From positions 1 to 64,000 of the forward strand of contig OMWY01000002.1 of the NCBI GenBank assembly GCA_900314885.1: a stretch of 64,000 nucleotides of DNA, given 5' to 3'. Position 1 is the stretch's first letter, and each line of letters begins with the position of its first letter. The DNA comes from an uncultured Eubacteriales bacterium (GTDB lineage Bacteria > Bacillota > Clostridia > Lachnospirales > Lachnospiraceae). Below are positions 8,158 to 16,907 of this stretch, one piece after another. The notes under the pieces were generated by a model, which saw nothing but the letters and a program-made list of their open reading frames with translations, had not been told where the DNA came from and did no database searches. The translations under genes were made by a program, and so were the position numbers.

Positions 8158-9952
8158 AAAAGATAAGGCTGTATCAGACATTCAAAGCATAATCACTATC
8201 GCCTTTACAATATCCACTCTGGTGGTAATGATTGTGCTTGGAATCGTCCTCTATAATGCCTTCGCGAGAGCGTCTTACGAGACTGCGGCTGAGAACGCTG
8301 AAAATATAAATAATACGGCCGTGCGTGAACTCGAGGATGAATTATACAATATCAGGAAATCTGCGGACGCCCTCTATTATAATACTATCAGGGAATACGA
8401 TATAAGCGACCCTACAATACAGAACCAGATTAATTTACTATATGACGCTAATAAAGACAGGATCGCAAGCATTTCTCTTTTCGATACGAGGGGGCGCCTT
8501 ATAGCTGCTTCGCCACTTTCGACTGTTAAGGATAATGTAAATATATTATCGCAGGTCTGGTTTACTTCAGCGATAAATAAAAGGGAAAATTATCAATTTT
8601 CCGAGCCGCATGTAGAAAATATTTTTGACGATACAGACAGTGATTATAAGTGGGTTATTTCCGTCTCGAAATCAGTTGATATTTCCGATGGGAGTAAGCC
8701 GCTTTCAGGTGTGCTTTTAATTAATATAGATTACGGTAAAATACGCCGCACGTTTGATGAGATAAACCGGAAATTCGGCTCACAGTATATTTATGTAGCC
8801 GGAGACAGAGGAAATATTATTTATCATCCAAGGGCAAGGGAATTAGACGAGGGCGTTATTTCCGAAAATAATATTGTCGAATCCGCCTTCGCTGACGGAA
8901 TGCATGAGGACAGGTTTAAGGGCAGTAATCGGTATATATTGGTTGATTCTGTTTCTTACACAGGATGGAAAATAATAAATGTAATGCCGAGAACAGCCGT
9001 ACTTACGGGGTCGCTTTCGGTCAGATATTTTATGTTAATCGCGGCTCTCCTTACAGCCATGACCTTGTTGATAATAAATCGTCTTGTCGCTAAGAGAATT
9101 TCTCTCCCTATAAAGAAGCTTGATGATTCCGTCAAGGCCTACGAGAGTGGCGGAAGCAAGGAAATATATAAGGGAGGTTCGACTGAAATAAGGCACCTGG
9201 GTGGCTCCATAGAGAAGAGTTTCATTGAGATCGATGAGCTCATGAAGGAGGCTGTCACAAATGAGCGTGACAAACGTCACAGTGAAATGGCTGCCCTTCA
9301 GAGTCAGATTAACCCGCATTTTTTATATAATACTCTCGATTCCATTACCTGGATGATCGAGGGGGAGAAAAATGATGAGGCTGTCGACATGATATCCCAG
9401 CTTGCGAAGCTCCTTAGAATCAGCATCTCGAAGGGAAGGAATATCATTACAGTAGGTGATGAATTTACCCACGCCGAATCCTATATGAATATCCAGAAGG
9501 TCCGCTATAAGGACAGATTCACAGCGGAATTTAGTCTCGATGAGAGAATAAGAAATTGCTGTACTGTTAAATTATTGATCCAGCCCCTCCTTGAAAATTC
9601 TATCTATTACGGTGTCTCGGAGTATGACGGTGATGGACTTATTTCCGTAAAAGGAGAATTGGTTGATCACGATGTGGTAATTACCGTATCGGATAACGGA
9701 ACCGGGATGGAGCAGGAGTACGCGGAGAAAATTCTTACGATGGACGAGAAGGTTGCTAAGCACGGTAATGGCGTCGGTGACGCGAATGTAAATAACCGCA
9801 TTAAGCTTCTGTTCGGAGAAAATTATGGCCTTAAAATAAAGAGTGAACCGGACGTTGGTACGGAGATTACCATCATTTTCCCGGCGATTACATACAATGA
9901 TGAAAACAGAGCTTTGCTTGAGAAGGGCATAGTGCCGGAGGATAGATTATGA
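8144..9952 (+). CDS. Sensor histidine kinase, YesM-like
   Basis: ATG 8144 is chosen because it opens the typical short basic N-terminus; the in-frame ATG at 8093 lies deep in the regulator gene. The product is 602 aa: membrane helix about 14-38, an extracellular Cache-type sensor of about 240 residues, helix about 293-313, and HAMP about 314-365. The His_kinase domain has H392 in NPHFLYNTLDS, followed by a HATPase domain with the N-box around N485 (PLLENSIYYG) and the G-box DNGTGM at 517-522. This is the LytS/YesM class, which signals to AraC-type regulators. It overlaps both neighbours and forms a cognate pair with the preceding gene. Confidence 0.9.
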   Translation: MKISKKDKAVSDIQSIITIAFTISTLVVMIVLGIVLYNAFARASYETAAENAENINNTAVRELEDELYNIRKSADALYYNTIREYDISDPTIQNQINLLYDANKDRIASISLFDTRGRLIAASPLSTVKDNVNILSQVWFTSAINKRENYQFSEPHVENIFDDTDSDYKWVISVSKSVDISDGSKPLSGVLLINIDYGKIRRTFDEINRKFGSQYIYVAGDRGNIIYHPRARELDEGVISENNIVESAFADGMHEDRFKGSNRYILVDSVSYTGWKIINVMPRTAVLTGSLSVRYFMLIAALLTAMTLLIINRLVAKRISLPIKKLDDSVKAYESGGSKEIYKGGSTEIRHLGGSIEKSFIEIDELMKEAVTNERDKRHSEMAALQSQINPHFLYNTLDSITWMIEGEKNDEAVDMISQLAKLLRISISKGRNIITVGDEFTHAESYMNIQKVRYKDRFTAEFSLDERIRNCCTVKLLIQPLLENSIYYGVSEYDGDGLISVKGELVDHDVVITVSDNGTGMEQEYAEKILTMDEKVAKHGNGVGDANVNNRIKLLFGENYGLKIKSEPDVGTEITIIFPAITYNDENRALLEKGIVPEDRL

Positions 9953-10902
9953 GATATAATAAAATATTTATTTTTCTCGAAATAATATTCGCCGGGATTA
10001 TTATCTTTCTTTCGGCAACAATATTTATTAATTCAGAGAAGCAGAAAACAAAACGAATTTCAGTTATTGTGAGCGATTCTTCTGACGCGAAGTGGGACGC
10101 CCTTAAGGGAGGGTTTTCGGATGCTGTTAAGGGCGAAAATATAGATGTCGTATTTGTAAATACACCCGAAATAGTTTCCGCCTGGCAGGAGAAAAAATTA
10201 ATTGACACTGAAATACAGCGCGGCGCGAAGGGAATTATTCTTGAGCCGGCTCCCGGAGAAAATACCAGTGAAATGTTAGATTTATATAAGGGCGAAATTC
10301 CCTTAATTATGGTTACGGATAATACCATAGACAATACAAGCGTTAAATCGGTTAAGTGCGATAATGAAGAATTAGGGAAAGCCCTTGCGGACGCGATATT
10401 AAATGATTACAATGGAAATGTGGAAGGTAAGAAAATAGGTATTATGAGGGGCCGTGATAATACAGCTGCCTGTCGCGACCGACTTGCGGGATTTATATCG
10501 GAAATAAACAGAAGGGACTTCGAATGGAATGTATCAGACCTTGATATCAAGGGCCTGGGGTCTGACTTCGGGAGCCTTTCGAGTGCCGATATAGTTGTCT
10601 GCCTTGATACTTATTCGCTTGAGGAAGCGGGTGAAAATGTCTCAAGGAGCAGATTTTCGGGAGCCGTAATTTATGGCCTTGCGAACAGCGAAAAAGCCTC
10701 GTATCTTGTCGACAAAAATAATGTGAAGAGACTGATTGTTCCGGATGAGTGGAGTATGGCCTATAATTCCATGAAGGAAATGATAGAATGTATAAGAAAA
10801 CCATACGCGAAATTTACGGATTATAGGGCGACTTACTTATCTGTTGACAGGAACAATTTATTTTCCGATGAAAACGCTATGAAACTCTTCTTAACGGATT
10901 AA
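9949..10902 (+). CDS. Membrane-anchored periplasmic-binding-like protein (probable sensor accessory)
   Basis: The ATG overlaps the kinase stop (ATGA). The 317-residue product has one uncleaved N-terminal helix (about 5-27) without a lipobox. The rest has the two-lobe pattern of type-1 periplasmic sugar-binding proteins: RISVIVSDSSDAKWDALKGG, RGAKGIILEPAP, IPLIMVTDNTID, KKIGIMRG, and a second lobe with ADIVVCLDTYS. Because it is fixed to the membrane and lies directly behind the kinase, it probably presents ligand to the sensor rather than to a permease, as XylFII-type proteins do for LytS/YesN systems. The ligand is unknown and the sugar-contacting residues of MglB are not conserved here. Confidence 0.7.
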   Translation: MRYNKIFIFLEIIFAGIIIFLSATIFINSEKQKTKRISVIVSDSSDAKWDALKGGFSDAVKGENIDVVFVNTPEIVSAWQEKKLIDTEIQRGAKGIILEPAPGENTSEMLDLYKGEIPLIMVTDNTIDNTSVKSVKCDNEELGKALADAILNDYNGNVEGKKIGIMRGRDNTAACRDRLAGFISEINRRDFEWNVSDLDIKGLGSDFGSLSSADIVVCLDTYSLEEAGENVSRSRFSGAVIYGLANSEKASYLVDKNNVKRLIVPDEWSMAYNSMKEMIECIRKPYAKFTDYRATYLSVDRNNLFSDENAMKLFLTD

Positions 10903-10920
10903 ATTATAGATGGTATTTAT

Positions 10921-11970
10921 ATGAAACATGTTATAAAGGCATTAACTGTAATAAGCTGTTTTTCGCTTACTGTGCTTTCGACTGTTCTCTCATCATGCGA
11001 GAAAAATTCTGACAGTGAGAATACGGAGGCCACAAAGCAGGTAGGGATTATCCTCTACGATGAGAGTGATGTCTTCCTAAGTGAAATGATAGATGAAGCG
11101 AAAACTTATATGGCAAACGGCAGCAATGGCAATATAAATATAGTAGTCCGTGATGCTGCGAATTCGCAGAATAATGAGGACGAGATTGTTAAGGAATTCA
11201 TAGATGAAGGTGTGGATGTTCTCTGCGTGAACCTTGTCGACAGACAGGAGCCGTCGACAATAATAGATGATGCCAAGGAAGCAGATACGCCGGTGATATT
11301 TTTTAACAGGGAGCCTGTTGAGGGCGACCTCTTAAGGTGGGACAAGCTATATTACGTAGGAGCTGATGCTGCTCAGTCGGGCGAGATACAGGGAAAGCTC
11401 GCTGCGGACGCGATCAAGAATAATCCTTCTGTTGACAGGAATAATGACGGGAAAATCCAGTACGTTATCCTTGAGGGTGAACCCGATCACCAGGATGCTG
11501 TCGTGCGGACTGATATTTCGGTCGCGACACTGTCGGACGAAGGGGTAGAACTCGACAAGGTGGCTTACAGGCTAGCGAACTGGAAGAGGTCTCAGGCGAA
11601 GACTCAGACCCTCCAGCTCATAGAGCAGTATGGGAGCGGCATAGAGCTTATCTTAGCGAATAATGACGAGATGGCTCTCGGGGCGATTGACGCTTATAGG
11701 CAGAAAAATTTCACTGAGACCGATAAGCCCCTTATCTTCGGTATCGATGGCACTGAGCACGGCCTCGATGCTGTAGTCGATGGAAGCCTCGCGGGAACCG
11801 TCTATAATGATAAGGAGTCGCAGGCGAGGGAGTTATCTGATCTTGCCGTGAATCTTGCCTTCGGTAAGACGGTCGACACAACCACATTCACAAGAGGTCA
11901 CAGCGTTTACTGCTCCTACTTTGAAGTCACCACCGAAAACGCCGGAGATATAATTAGACGACAGAACTAG
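10921..11970 (+). CDS. mglB: Glucose/galactose-binding lipoprotein, MglB-type
   Basis: The 349-residue product has a signal peptide with lipobox LSSC (lipidated Cys26). The calcium loop of E. coli galactose-binding protein is intact (D172, N174, D176, K178, Q180 in DRNNDGKIQ). So are the sugar contacts: H190, D192 and R196 in HQDAVVR, Trp in ANWKRSQAK, LANNDEMALGA, FGID and TVYND. It should therefore bind glucose or galactose outside the membrane. Normally mglA and mglC follow, but here the next gene is a diguanylate cyclase behind a structured gap. Its position behind yesN/yesM suggests a sensing role, or service to a transporter encoded elsewhere. Confidence 0.85.
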   Translation: MKHVIKALTVISCFSLTVLSTVLSSCEKNSDSENTEATKQVGIILYDESDVFLSEMIDEAKTYMANGSNGNINIVVRDAANSQNNEDEIVKEFIDEGVDVLCVNLVDRQEPSTIIDDAKEADTPVIFFNREPVEGDLLRWDKLYYVGADAAQSGEIQGKLAADAIKNNPSVDRNNDGKIQYVILEGEPDHQDAVVRTDISVATLSDEGVELDKVAYRLANWKRSQAKTQTLQLIEQYGSGIELILANNDEMALGAIDAYRQKNFTETDKPLIFGIDGTEHGLDAVVDGSLAGTVYNDKESQARELSDLAVNLAFGKTVDTTTFTRGHSVYCSYFEVTTENAGDIIRRQN

Positions 11971-11975
11971 TGCCT

Positions 11976-12030
11976 GGTCCCGTAAAATTTATCTAAACTG
12001 CGAAGCAGTTTTGAGAAATTTTATGGTACC
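11976..12030. repeat. Long inverted repeat with GCGAAGC mini-hairpin centre
   Basis: Arms of about 26 bases (from GGTCCCGTAAAATTT to AAATTTTATGGTACC), mostly complementary with a few mismatches, are centred on 12003. The core AAACTGC-GAA-GCAGTTT is a perfect 7-bp stem. The repeat starts 6 bases after the mglB stop and may serve as terminator, mRNA stabiliser or repeat element. Confidence 0.75.
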
Positions 12031-12034
12031 TATT

Positions 12035-12082
12035 GTCGTAGAGAGGGACCCATAGCGAAGCTATGGGAGAGTTGGCTACGAC
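12035..12082. repeat. Second nested hairpin with GCGAAGC centre
   Basis: The inner perfect stem CCCATAGC-GAA-GCTATGGG (12049-12067) is enclosed by GTCGTAG (12035-12041) and CTACGAC (12076-12082). It follows the first palindrome directly and shares its GCGAAGC apex. Confidence 0.75.
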
Positions 12083-12101
12083 TAAAATTGCACGGGATTT
12101 A

Positions 12102-12130
12102 TTGACAATATAACGTAAGTGTGGTTTAAT
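12102..12130 (+). promoter_or_regulatory. Sigma-A-type promoter for the diguanylate cyclase gene
   Basis: A consensus TTGACA (12102-12107), 17-base spacer and TTTAAT (12125-12130). The transcript would begin near 12138, leaving a leader of about 80-90 bases that can fold (GGTTACA / TGTAACC). Confidence 0.7.
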
Positions 12131-12219
12131 AATACTATGGGTTACAAGAACATGTGACTCAGATGTAACCGATATAACATCCTCTGAAGATCCGCAAAGG
12201 CGTGGGTCGAAGAAAGGAT

Positions 12220-13332
12220 ATGATAACTGTGATAGATTTTATAAAAACGGGATTAAGCAAGTTCCGCGAGCACATCAGGAACTACCTTGATCTTTTTGTG
12301 GATACCGGAAGGTTTTTAGCGCTTATAGATGTGTTACTCCTTGTAATCCACATCATTCTCGAGTTCCTATACGTAGGATTCGGTATGAGATCAATGATAT
12401 GGGTGAACGTAGGGAGTATTGCTGTCTACCTTCTTGTTATCGCTGCCCTTCAGGATGTCTTTTATGAGGCGGTCTTTATTGCCTATTTTATTGAGATAAC
12501 GTTTCACGTGGTTATCGCTACCACTCAGGTAGGCTGGGGCGGTGCCTTCTGGCTCTGGCTTATCGCTATTCTTGTCTGCGCTTTTTATCCGAATTACGCG
12601 GGTGATGACTTCAGAAAATTTGGCAAATTTTCGTACATTGCCTCCGCATTAATAGCGGCGGTATATTTTGTTATGTTCATACTTATGCTGTCAGGGAATA
12701 TTCCACTCGTAGGAAAGGGACTCACGGTTGACCGGATGCTCGCCTTTACAGGTGTAAATTCTCTGATATCAATTCCGGCTATACTCCTCTTTATAAGCCT
12801 CTTTTCGGAGAGAGTTGTAAGGGCTGATAAGGATACAAGATGGCAGGCCAAGCACGACCAGCTCACCAAGTTGTACAACAGATTTGCCCTTCATAATATT
12901 ATGGATGGGGTAGTTGAGAAGGCAAATGACGAGGAGATGACCTTTTCGGTCGCCATTGCCGATATAGACTTTTTTAAGAAGGTAAATGATACCTATGGCC
13001 ACGACGCCGGAGACGCGGTTCTTAAGGCCCTTGCCGATAAAATGCTTGCCCACTCGGATGAGAAGAAGATAGTCGGCAGGTGGGGTGGCGAGGAGTTCCT
13101 CTTTATCTGCGCCACTGAAGAGGCGAGAGCTGTCATGCGCAATGAGCTCGAAGATTTCAGAAGAGAGATAGAGGCCATGACCGTAGATTACCAGGGAACT
13201 CCTATAAAGATAACCATATCAGCCGGAGTAGCTGATTTCTTCCCGGGCGACAATATAGATGAGGTCATAACCAAGGCTGACCATAACCTCTACGAGGCCA
13301 AAGCCACCGGCAGGAATAAGGTAGTGAGCTAG
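12220..13332 (+). CDS. Membrane-bound diguanylate cyclase (GGDEF)
   Basis: The product (370 aa from ATG 12220) has six or so N-terminal membrane helices (about residues 35-55, 59-80, 85-100, 109-125, 138-158, 178-196). A GGDEF domain follows, with signature RWGGEEF (GGEEF at 289-293), D250 in ADIDFFKKVND and the YGHDAGD motif. It should make c-di-GMP from two GTP. The RxxD inhibitory site usually found five residues before GGEEF is absent (DEKK there). The start is uncertain: AGGA at 12215-12218 is too close to ATG 12220 but well placed for GTG 12229. It ends 9 bases from the converging phoR stop. Confidence 0.9.
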   Translation: MITVIDFIKTGLSKFREHIRNYLDLFVDTGRFLALIDVLLLVIHIILEFLYVGFGMRSMIWVNVGSIAVYLLVIAALQDVFYEAVFIAYFIEITFHVVIATTQVGWGGAFWLWLIAILVCAFYPNYAGDDFRKFGKFSYIASALIAAVYFVMFILMLSGNIPLVGKGLTVDRMLAFTGVNSLISIPAILLFISLFSERVVRADKDTRWQAKHDQLTKLYNRFALHNIMDGVVEKANDEEMTFSVAIADIDFFKKVNDTYGHDAGDAVLKALADKMLAHSDEKKIVGRWGGEEFLFICATEEARAVMRNELEDFRREIEAMTVDYQGTPIKITISAGVADFFPGDNIDEVITKADHNLYEAKATGRNKVVS

Positions 13333-13341
13333 TGCACGGGG

Positions 13342-14664
13342 CTACCTCTTTATGTCAAAGTTCACCGCCATCTTGGTTCCTTCGCCTACCTTCGACTGTA
13401 CCGTCACCTTTGCGTGGTGAAGCTCCGCGCCGTGCTTTACGATGGAGAGACCGAGACCCGTACCGCCGAGCTCCTTAGAGCGGCTCTTATCGACCCGGTA
13501 GAAACGCTCAAATATTCTCTCCTGCTGATCATCAGGGATTCCTATTCCATCGTCCGTTACAACCACAGAGACACCACTCATATCGCGACCTGCCCAGATA
13601 CTTACATGACCACCCTTGTGGTTGTACTTTATGGCGTTATCTGTGATATTGTAGATCATTTCATCGAGAATTCTTCTTATTCCATACACTTCGCAGTGTT
13701 CACCCGAGAGGGAGAGCTCAATATCGTTCTTTTGAGCCTTTTCGGAAAGTCTCTCAATAATGTCCCTGGACAATGTGAACAGATCCACATTTTCCTTCTG
13801 CGCCTCAACTTTTCCCTCATCAAGCTCTGACAGCTTGATTATATCGTTTATAAGGGAGAGAAGACGGTTAGATTCCTTAACGATTCTGTCGGAGAACTTT
13901 GGAATATCAGAAGGCTTAACTATTCCGTCCCGGATTATTTCGGCGTAACCGGAAATGGATGTGAGAGGAGTTTTAAGCTCGTGCGAGACATTCGCCGAGA
14001 ATTCCTTCCTCATGTCAGCAAGCGCCGCCTTCTCCTTGTTACTGTCGTCTATACGGTGTAAGAGAGGATTGAGCTCGGGATAGGTTTTATTTGAAAGAGG
14101 ATTATCAAGGTTTAGCTTGTTAATCGGTGCGACTATACTGGCAGCGGCATGTCCCGACGAAAAGAAGGCTAACAGAACCATGAGGGCCGCTATAGTAAAC
14201 ATCACCGGCAGGAATTCAAGCGCTGTCTTAGTGATATCATTTAAAGGCTTAGAGAGACGGACTACATCCCCGTTATCAAGCCGTATCGCATAATAGTACA
14301 TGTCAGTATCGAGTGTATCTGATTTTCTTATGGAACTTCCCTCACCATCATTTACAGCCCCAAGAAATTCAGGCCTTAGCGCGTGATTTTCCATGCCGCC
14401 GGCGTCTTCTTCAGTGTCAAAAAGCACACTGCCATCCTTCTTAATCAGGGTGACACGGCAGTTGAAGTTATTCATCGATATCTTGTTTATATAACTCTCC
14501 CCTGATAGATTCGCAACCGAAGCCACGTAATAGGCTTCATTTTCAACGTCATTGATAACCAATGTACGAATCTTTCCGTAAATAAAAACAATGGTGATCG
14601 CGTATGCCACCACTATAGTAGTTACGATCACCAAAATCATGCTTCGTTGTATTTTCTTTTTCAT
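13342..14664 (-). CDS. phoR: Phosphate-sensing histidine kinase PhoR
   Basis: The 440-residue protein has helix 1 (about 8-29), an extracytoplasmic domain of about 110 residues, helix 2 (about 148-170), a HisKA domain with H228 in FSANVSHELKTPL, and HATPase boxes (NAIKYN, DDGIGIP, GTGLGLSIV). It overlaps the preceding phoB gene by 4 bases and is the last gene of the phosphate operon. In Firmicutes the PhoR-PhoP/B pair responds to phosphate shortage. The cytoplasmic PAS domain common in longer PhoR proteins is absent or very short here. Confidence 0.9.
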   Translation of the reverse strand: MKKKIQRSMILVIVTTIVVAYAITIVFIYGKIRTLVINDVENEAYYVASVANLSGESYINKISMNNFNCRVTLIKKDGSVLFDTEEDAGGMENHALRPEFLGAVNDGEGSSIRKSDTLDTDMYYYAIRLDNGDVVRLSKPLNDITKTALEFLPVMFTIAALMVLLAFFSSGHAAASIVAPINKLNLDNPLSNKTYPELNPLLHRIDDSNKEKAALADMRKEFSANVSHELKTPLTSISGYAEIIRDGIVKPSDIPKFSDRIVKESNRLLSLINDIIKLSELDEGKVEAQKENVDLFTLSRDIIERLSEKAQKNDIELSLSGEHCEVYGIRRILDEMIYNITDNAIKYNHKGGHVSIWAGRDMSGVSVVVTDDGIGIPDDQQERIFERFYRVDKSRSKELGGTGLGLSIVKHGAELHHAKVTVQSKVGEGTKMAVNFDIKR

Positions 14665-15362
14665 GCCCTTTTCTTTTCCCTGTTATCAACCGGTTCTGAA
14701 AGTATCTTGTAACCAACTCCGCGGACAGTCTCTATCCTGTCTCCCTCAGCGCCGAGCTTCTGCCTCAGTGTCCTTATATGGACATCTACGGTTCTCGTCT
14801 CGCCGTCAAAATCATATCCCCAGATATCGGTTAAGAGCTGCTCTCTCGTAAGGACGACCTCGGTGTTTGTGATGAATTTCCGGAGGAGTTCGAACTCCTT
14901 AAGGGTAAGGATTATTTCTTCCCCTTCAACTGTCACCCGGTGCTTCTTCACATCCATATCGATGGTTCCGAGTCTTAAATGGTCCTCATCCTTCGCATGG
15001 GCGCTTCGTCTTAAAACAGCCTTCACGCGGGACATAAGCTCCATCATACCGAAAGGCTTGGTTACGTAATCATCGGCACCCATATCAAGGGCAGAGACCT
15101 TATCGAATTCATTTCCTTTAGCTGTGACCATGATCACAGGGACATCCTTTGTGGCCGGGTTAGCCCGGAATTTTTTTAGGATATTCATTCCGTCCTCGCC
15201 CGGAAGCATGATGTCAAGAAGTACGAGATCGGGCACATCATTTGCGATAGCGGCGGAGAACTCCCGCCCGCTTGGAAAGCCCTTGGCGGGAAGCCCTGTG
15301 CTGTCAAGAGTGTAGACTATAAGCTCTCGGATATTATCGTCATCTTCTACACAATATATCAT
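14661..15362 (-). CDS. phoB: Phosphate-response regulator PhoB/PhoP
   Basis: The start is placed at 15362, where GAAAGG lies 10 bases upstream and the protein begins MIYCVEDDDN as in the family. An in-frame ATG at 15401 would overlap the phoU stop (ATGA) and add 13 residues. The receiver domain has D7-D9, phospho-acceptor D50 (LLDIMLPGEDG) and K in VTKPFG. An OmpR-type winged helix follows (TLKEFELLRKF, RTVDVHIRTLRQKLG). It should bind the TTTACA-type boxes upstream of pstS when phosphorylated by PhoR. Confidence 0.9.
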   Translation of the reverse strand: MIYCVEDDDNIRELIVYTLDSTGLPAKGFPSGREFSAAIANDVPDLVLLDIMLPGEDGMNILKKFRANPATKDVPVIMVTAKGNEFDKVSALDMGADDYVTKPFGMMELMSRVKAVLRRSAHAKDEDHLRLGTIDMDVKKHRVTVEGEEIILTLKEFELLRKFITNTEVVLTREQLLTDIWGYDFDGETRTVDVHIRTLRQKLGAEGDRIETVRGVGYKILSEPVDNREKKRA

Positions 15363-15397
15363 AGTATTGTTACCTTTCAGTAAAATGCGAGGCGATG

Positions 15398-16093
15398 TCA
15401 TTCAGCCTTTAATATATTCTTAGTCTCAACAGGCGCCTTGGTATCTATATGTCCCTCGTGAACACCGGTGATAGAGAAGACAACCCATTCAGCGATATTT
15501 GTCGCATGGTCGCCTATTCGCTCGAGATACTTGCAGATCATAATGAGGTCGATGGCCTTGGCGGCGTTGCTGCCGGGATTCTTAATGATGTAGTCAATCA
15601 GCTCCTCGCGGATTTCTGTGAAATAATTGTCGACGACATCATCATTTGCCTCAACCTTGCCCGCGAGAGTGAGGTCCTTGTTTACGTAAGCCGTGATGGC
15701 GTTATTTACCATGTTCGCGGCTTCCTTGCTCATATCGTAGAGCTTAGGAACCTCAGGTGTCTCAGGCGTCGTAGTTGTCGCGATTATTTCAGCTATATCG
15801 CTCGCCTGATCACCGATTCTTTCCATATCGGTAATCATCTTGAGGGCGGCTGAAATTGTGCGGAGGTCCTTAGCCACAGGCTGCTGCTGAAGGAGGAGTT
15901 TTAAGCACATACGCTCTATATCGCGCTCCGCCTGGTCTATATGAGCGTCCTCCTCTATAACCTGGGCCGCGAGGTCCTTATCTGTTGTCTTAATGGCGCT
16001 TGTCGCCTGAGAAATAGCGATAACGCAAAGGTTACCCATGTCTATAAGCTGAGAATTAAGTTCATCAAGCTCCCTGTCAAATCTGTTACGCAT
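15398..16093 (-). CDS. phoU: Phosphate signalling protein PhoU
   Basis: The 231-residue, all-helical protein has the two PhoU repeats. Each carries the metal-binding E/DxxxD-type signature: ITDMERIGDQASDIAE in the first and CKYLERIGDHATNIAEW in the second. PhoU links the Pst transporter to the PhoR kinase and keeps it off when phosphate is plentiful. The start overlaps the pstB stop by one base, typical of the pstB-phoU junction. Confidence 0.95.
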   Translation of the reverse strand: MRNRFDRELDELNSQLIDMGNLCVIAISQATSAIKTTDKDLAAQVIEEDAHIDQAERDIERMCLKLLLQQQPVAKDLRTISAALKMITDMERIGDQASDIAEIIATTTTPETPEVPKLYDMSKEAANMVNNAITAYVNKDLTLAGKVEANDDVVDNYFTEIREELIDYIIKNPGSNAAKAIDLIMICKYLERIGDHATNIAEWVVFSITGVHEGHIDTKAPVETKNILKAE

Positions 16094-16884
16094 CAGCCAA
16101 ACCTCCCTGTTATGTAGTCTTCCGTCTTCTTTTCCTTAGGTACTGAGAAGAGGGTTTCTGTGTCATTGTATTCTATAAGCTCGCCTAGCAAGAAGAAGGC
16201 GGTGTTGTCGGAAATACGTGTAGCCTGCTGCATGTTATGCGTAACGATAACTATAGTATAATCCTTTTTGAGCTCAACCGCAAGGTCTTCTATTCTGCTT
16301 GTTGAAATGGGGTCGAGGGCGCTCGTAGGCTCATCCATGAGGATGACCTCAGGCTCAACCGCGAGGGTTCTCGCTATACAGAGCCTCTGCTGTTGGCCGC
16401 CTGATAATCCTAAGGCACTCTTGTCAAGTCTGTCCTTAAGCTCGTCCCAAATCGCGGCCTGCTTTAGTGAACGCTCAACTATCTCATCGAGCTCTGACTT
16501 CTTCTTTACGCCGTTTATCCTTGGGCCGTACGCTACATTTTCATAGATACTCTTTGGAAATGGGTTTGGCTGCTGGAATACCATACCGACCCGCTTTCTA
16601 AGCTCTATGGCGTCCATATCGCGGTTTACGTCGATATTTCCGTCAAGCTTTATGTCGCCGTCTATTTTTACCCCTTCAACGAGGTCATTCATACGGTTTA
16701 AGGTCTTTAAAAATGTGGACTTGCCACAGCCTGAAGGACCTATGAGGGCGGTAATTTTATTTGCCATGATATCCATGGAAATGTTTTTCAGAGCGTGAAA
16801 TGAGCCGTAGTGAAGATTCAGATTCTTAATGGAAAACTTCACCTTATCATCATTTACCGCTGTTACATTATTTTCTTCTGACAT
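16093..16884 (-). CDS. pstB: Phosphate ABC transporter ATP-binding protein PstB
   Basis: The 263-residue ATPase has Walker A GPSGCGKS at 49-56, signature LSGGQQQR, Walker [13 protein letters not shown] and the switch histidine in [10 protein letters not shown]. It powers high-affinity phosphate import through PstC and PstA. It begins 23 bases after pstA and has a short N-terminal extension typical of clostridial PstB. Confidence 0.95.
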   Translation of the reverse strand: MSEENNVTAVNDDKVKFSIKNLNLHYGSFHALKNISMDIMANKITALIGPSGCGKSTFLKTLNRMNDLVEGVKIDGDIKLDGNIDVNRDMDAIELRKRVGMVFQQPNPFPKSIYENVAYGPRINGVKKKSELDEIVERSLKQAAIWDELKDRLDKSALGLSGGQQQRLCIARTLAVEPEVILMDEPTSALDPISTSRIEDLAVELKKDYTIVIVTHNMQQATRISDNTAFFLLGELIEYNDTETLFSVPKEKKTEDYITGRFG

Positions 16885-16907
16885 ATATTTAAACTCCTAA
16901 ATTACTG

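Noticed and set aside
12131..12219. Possible GEMM (c-di-GMP) riboswitch before the diguanylate cyclase
   Set aside because: GCAAAGG is present, but the conserved helices and tetraloop receptor pattern of GEMM-I are not in the right order.
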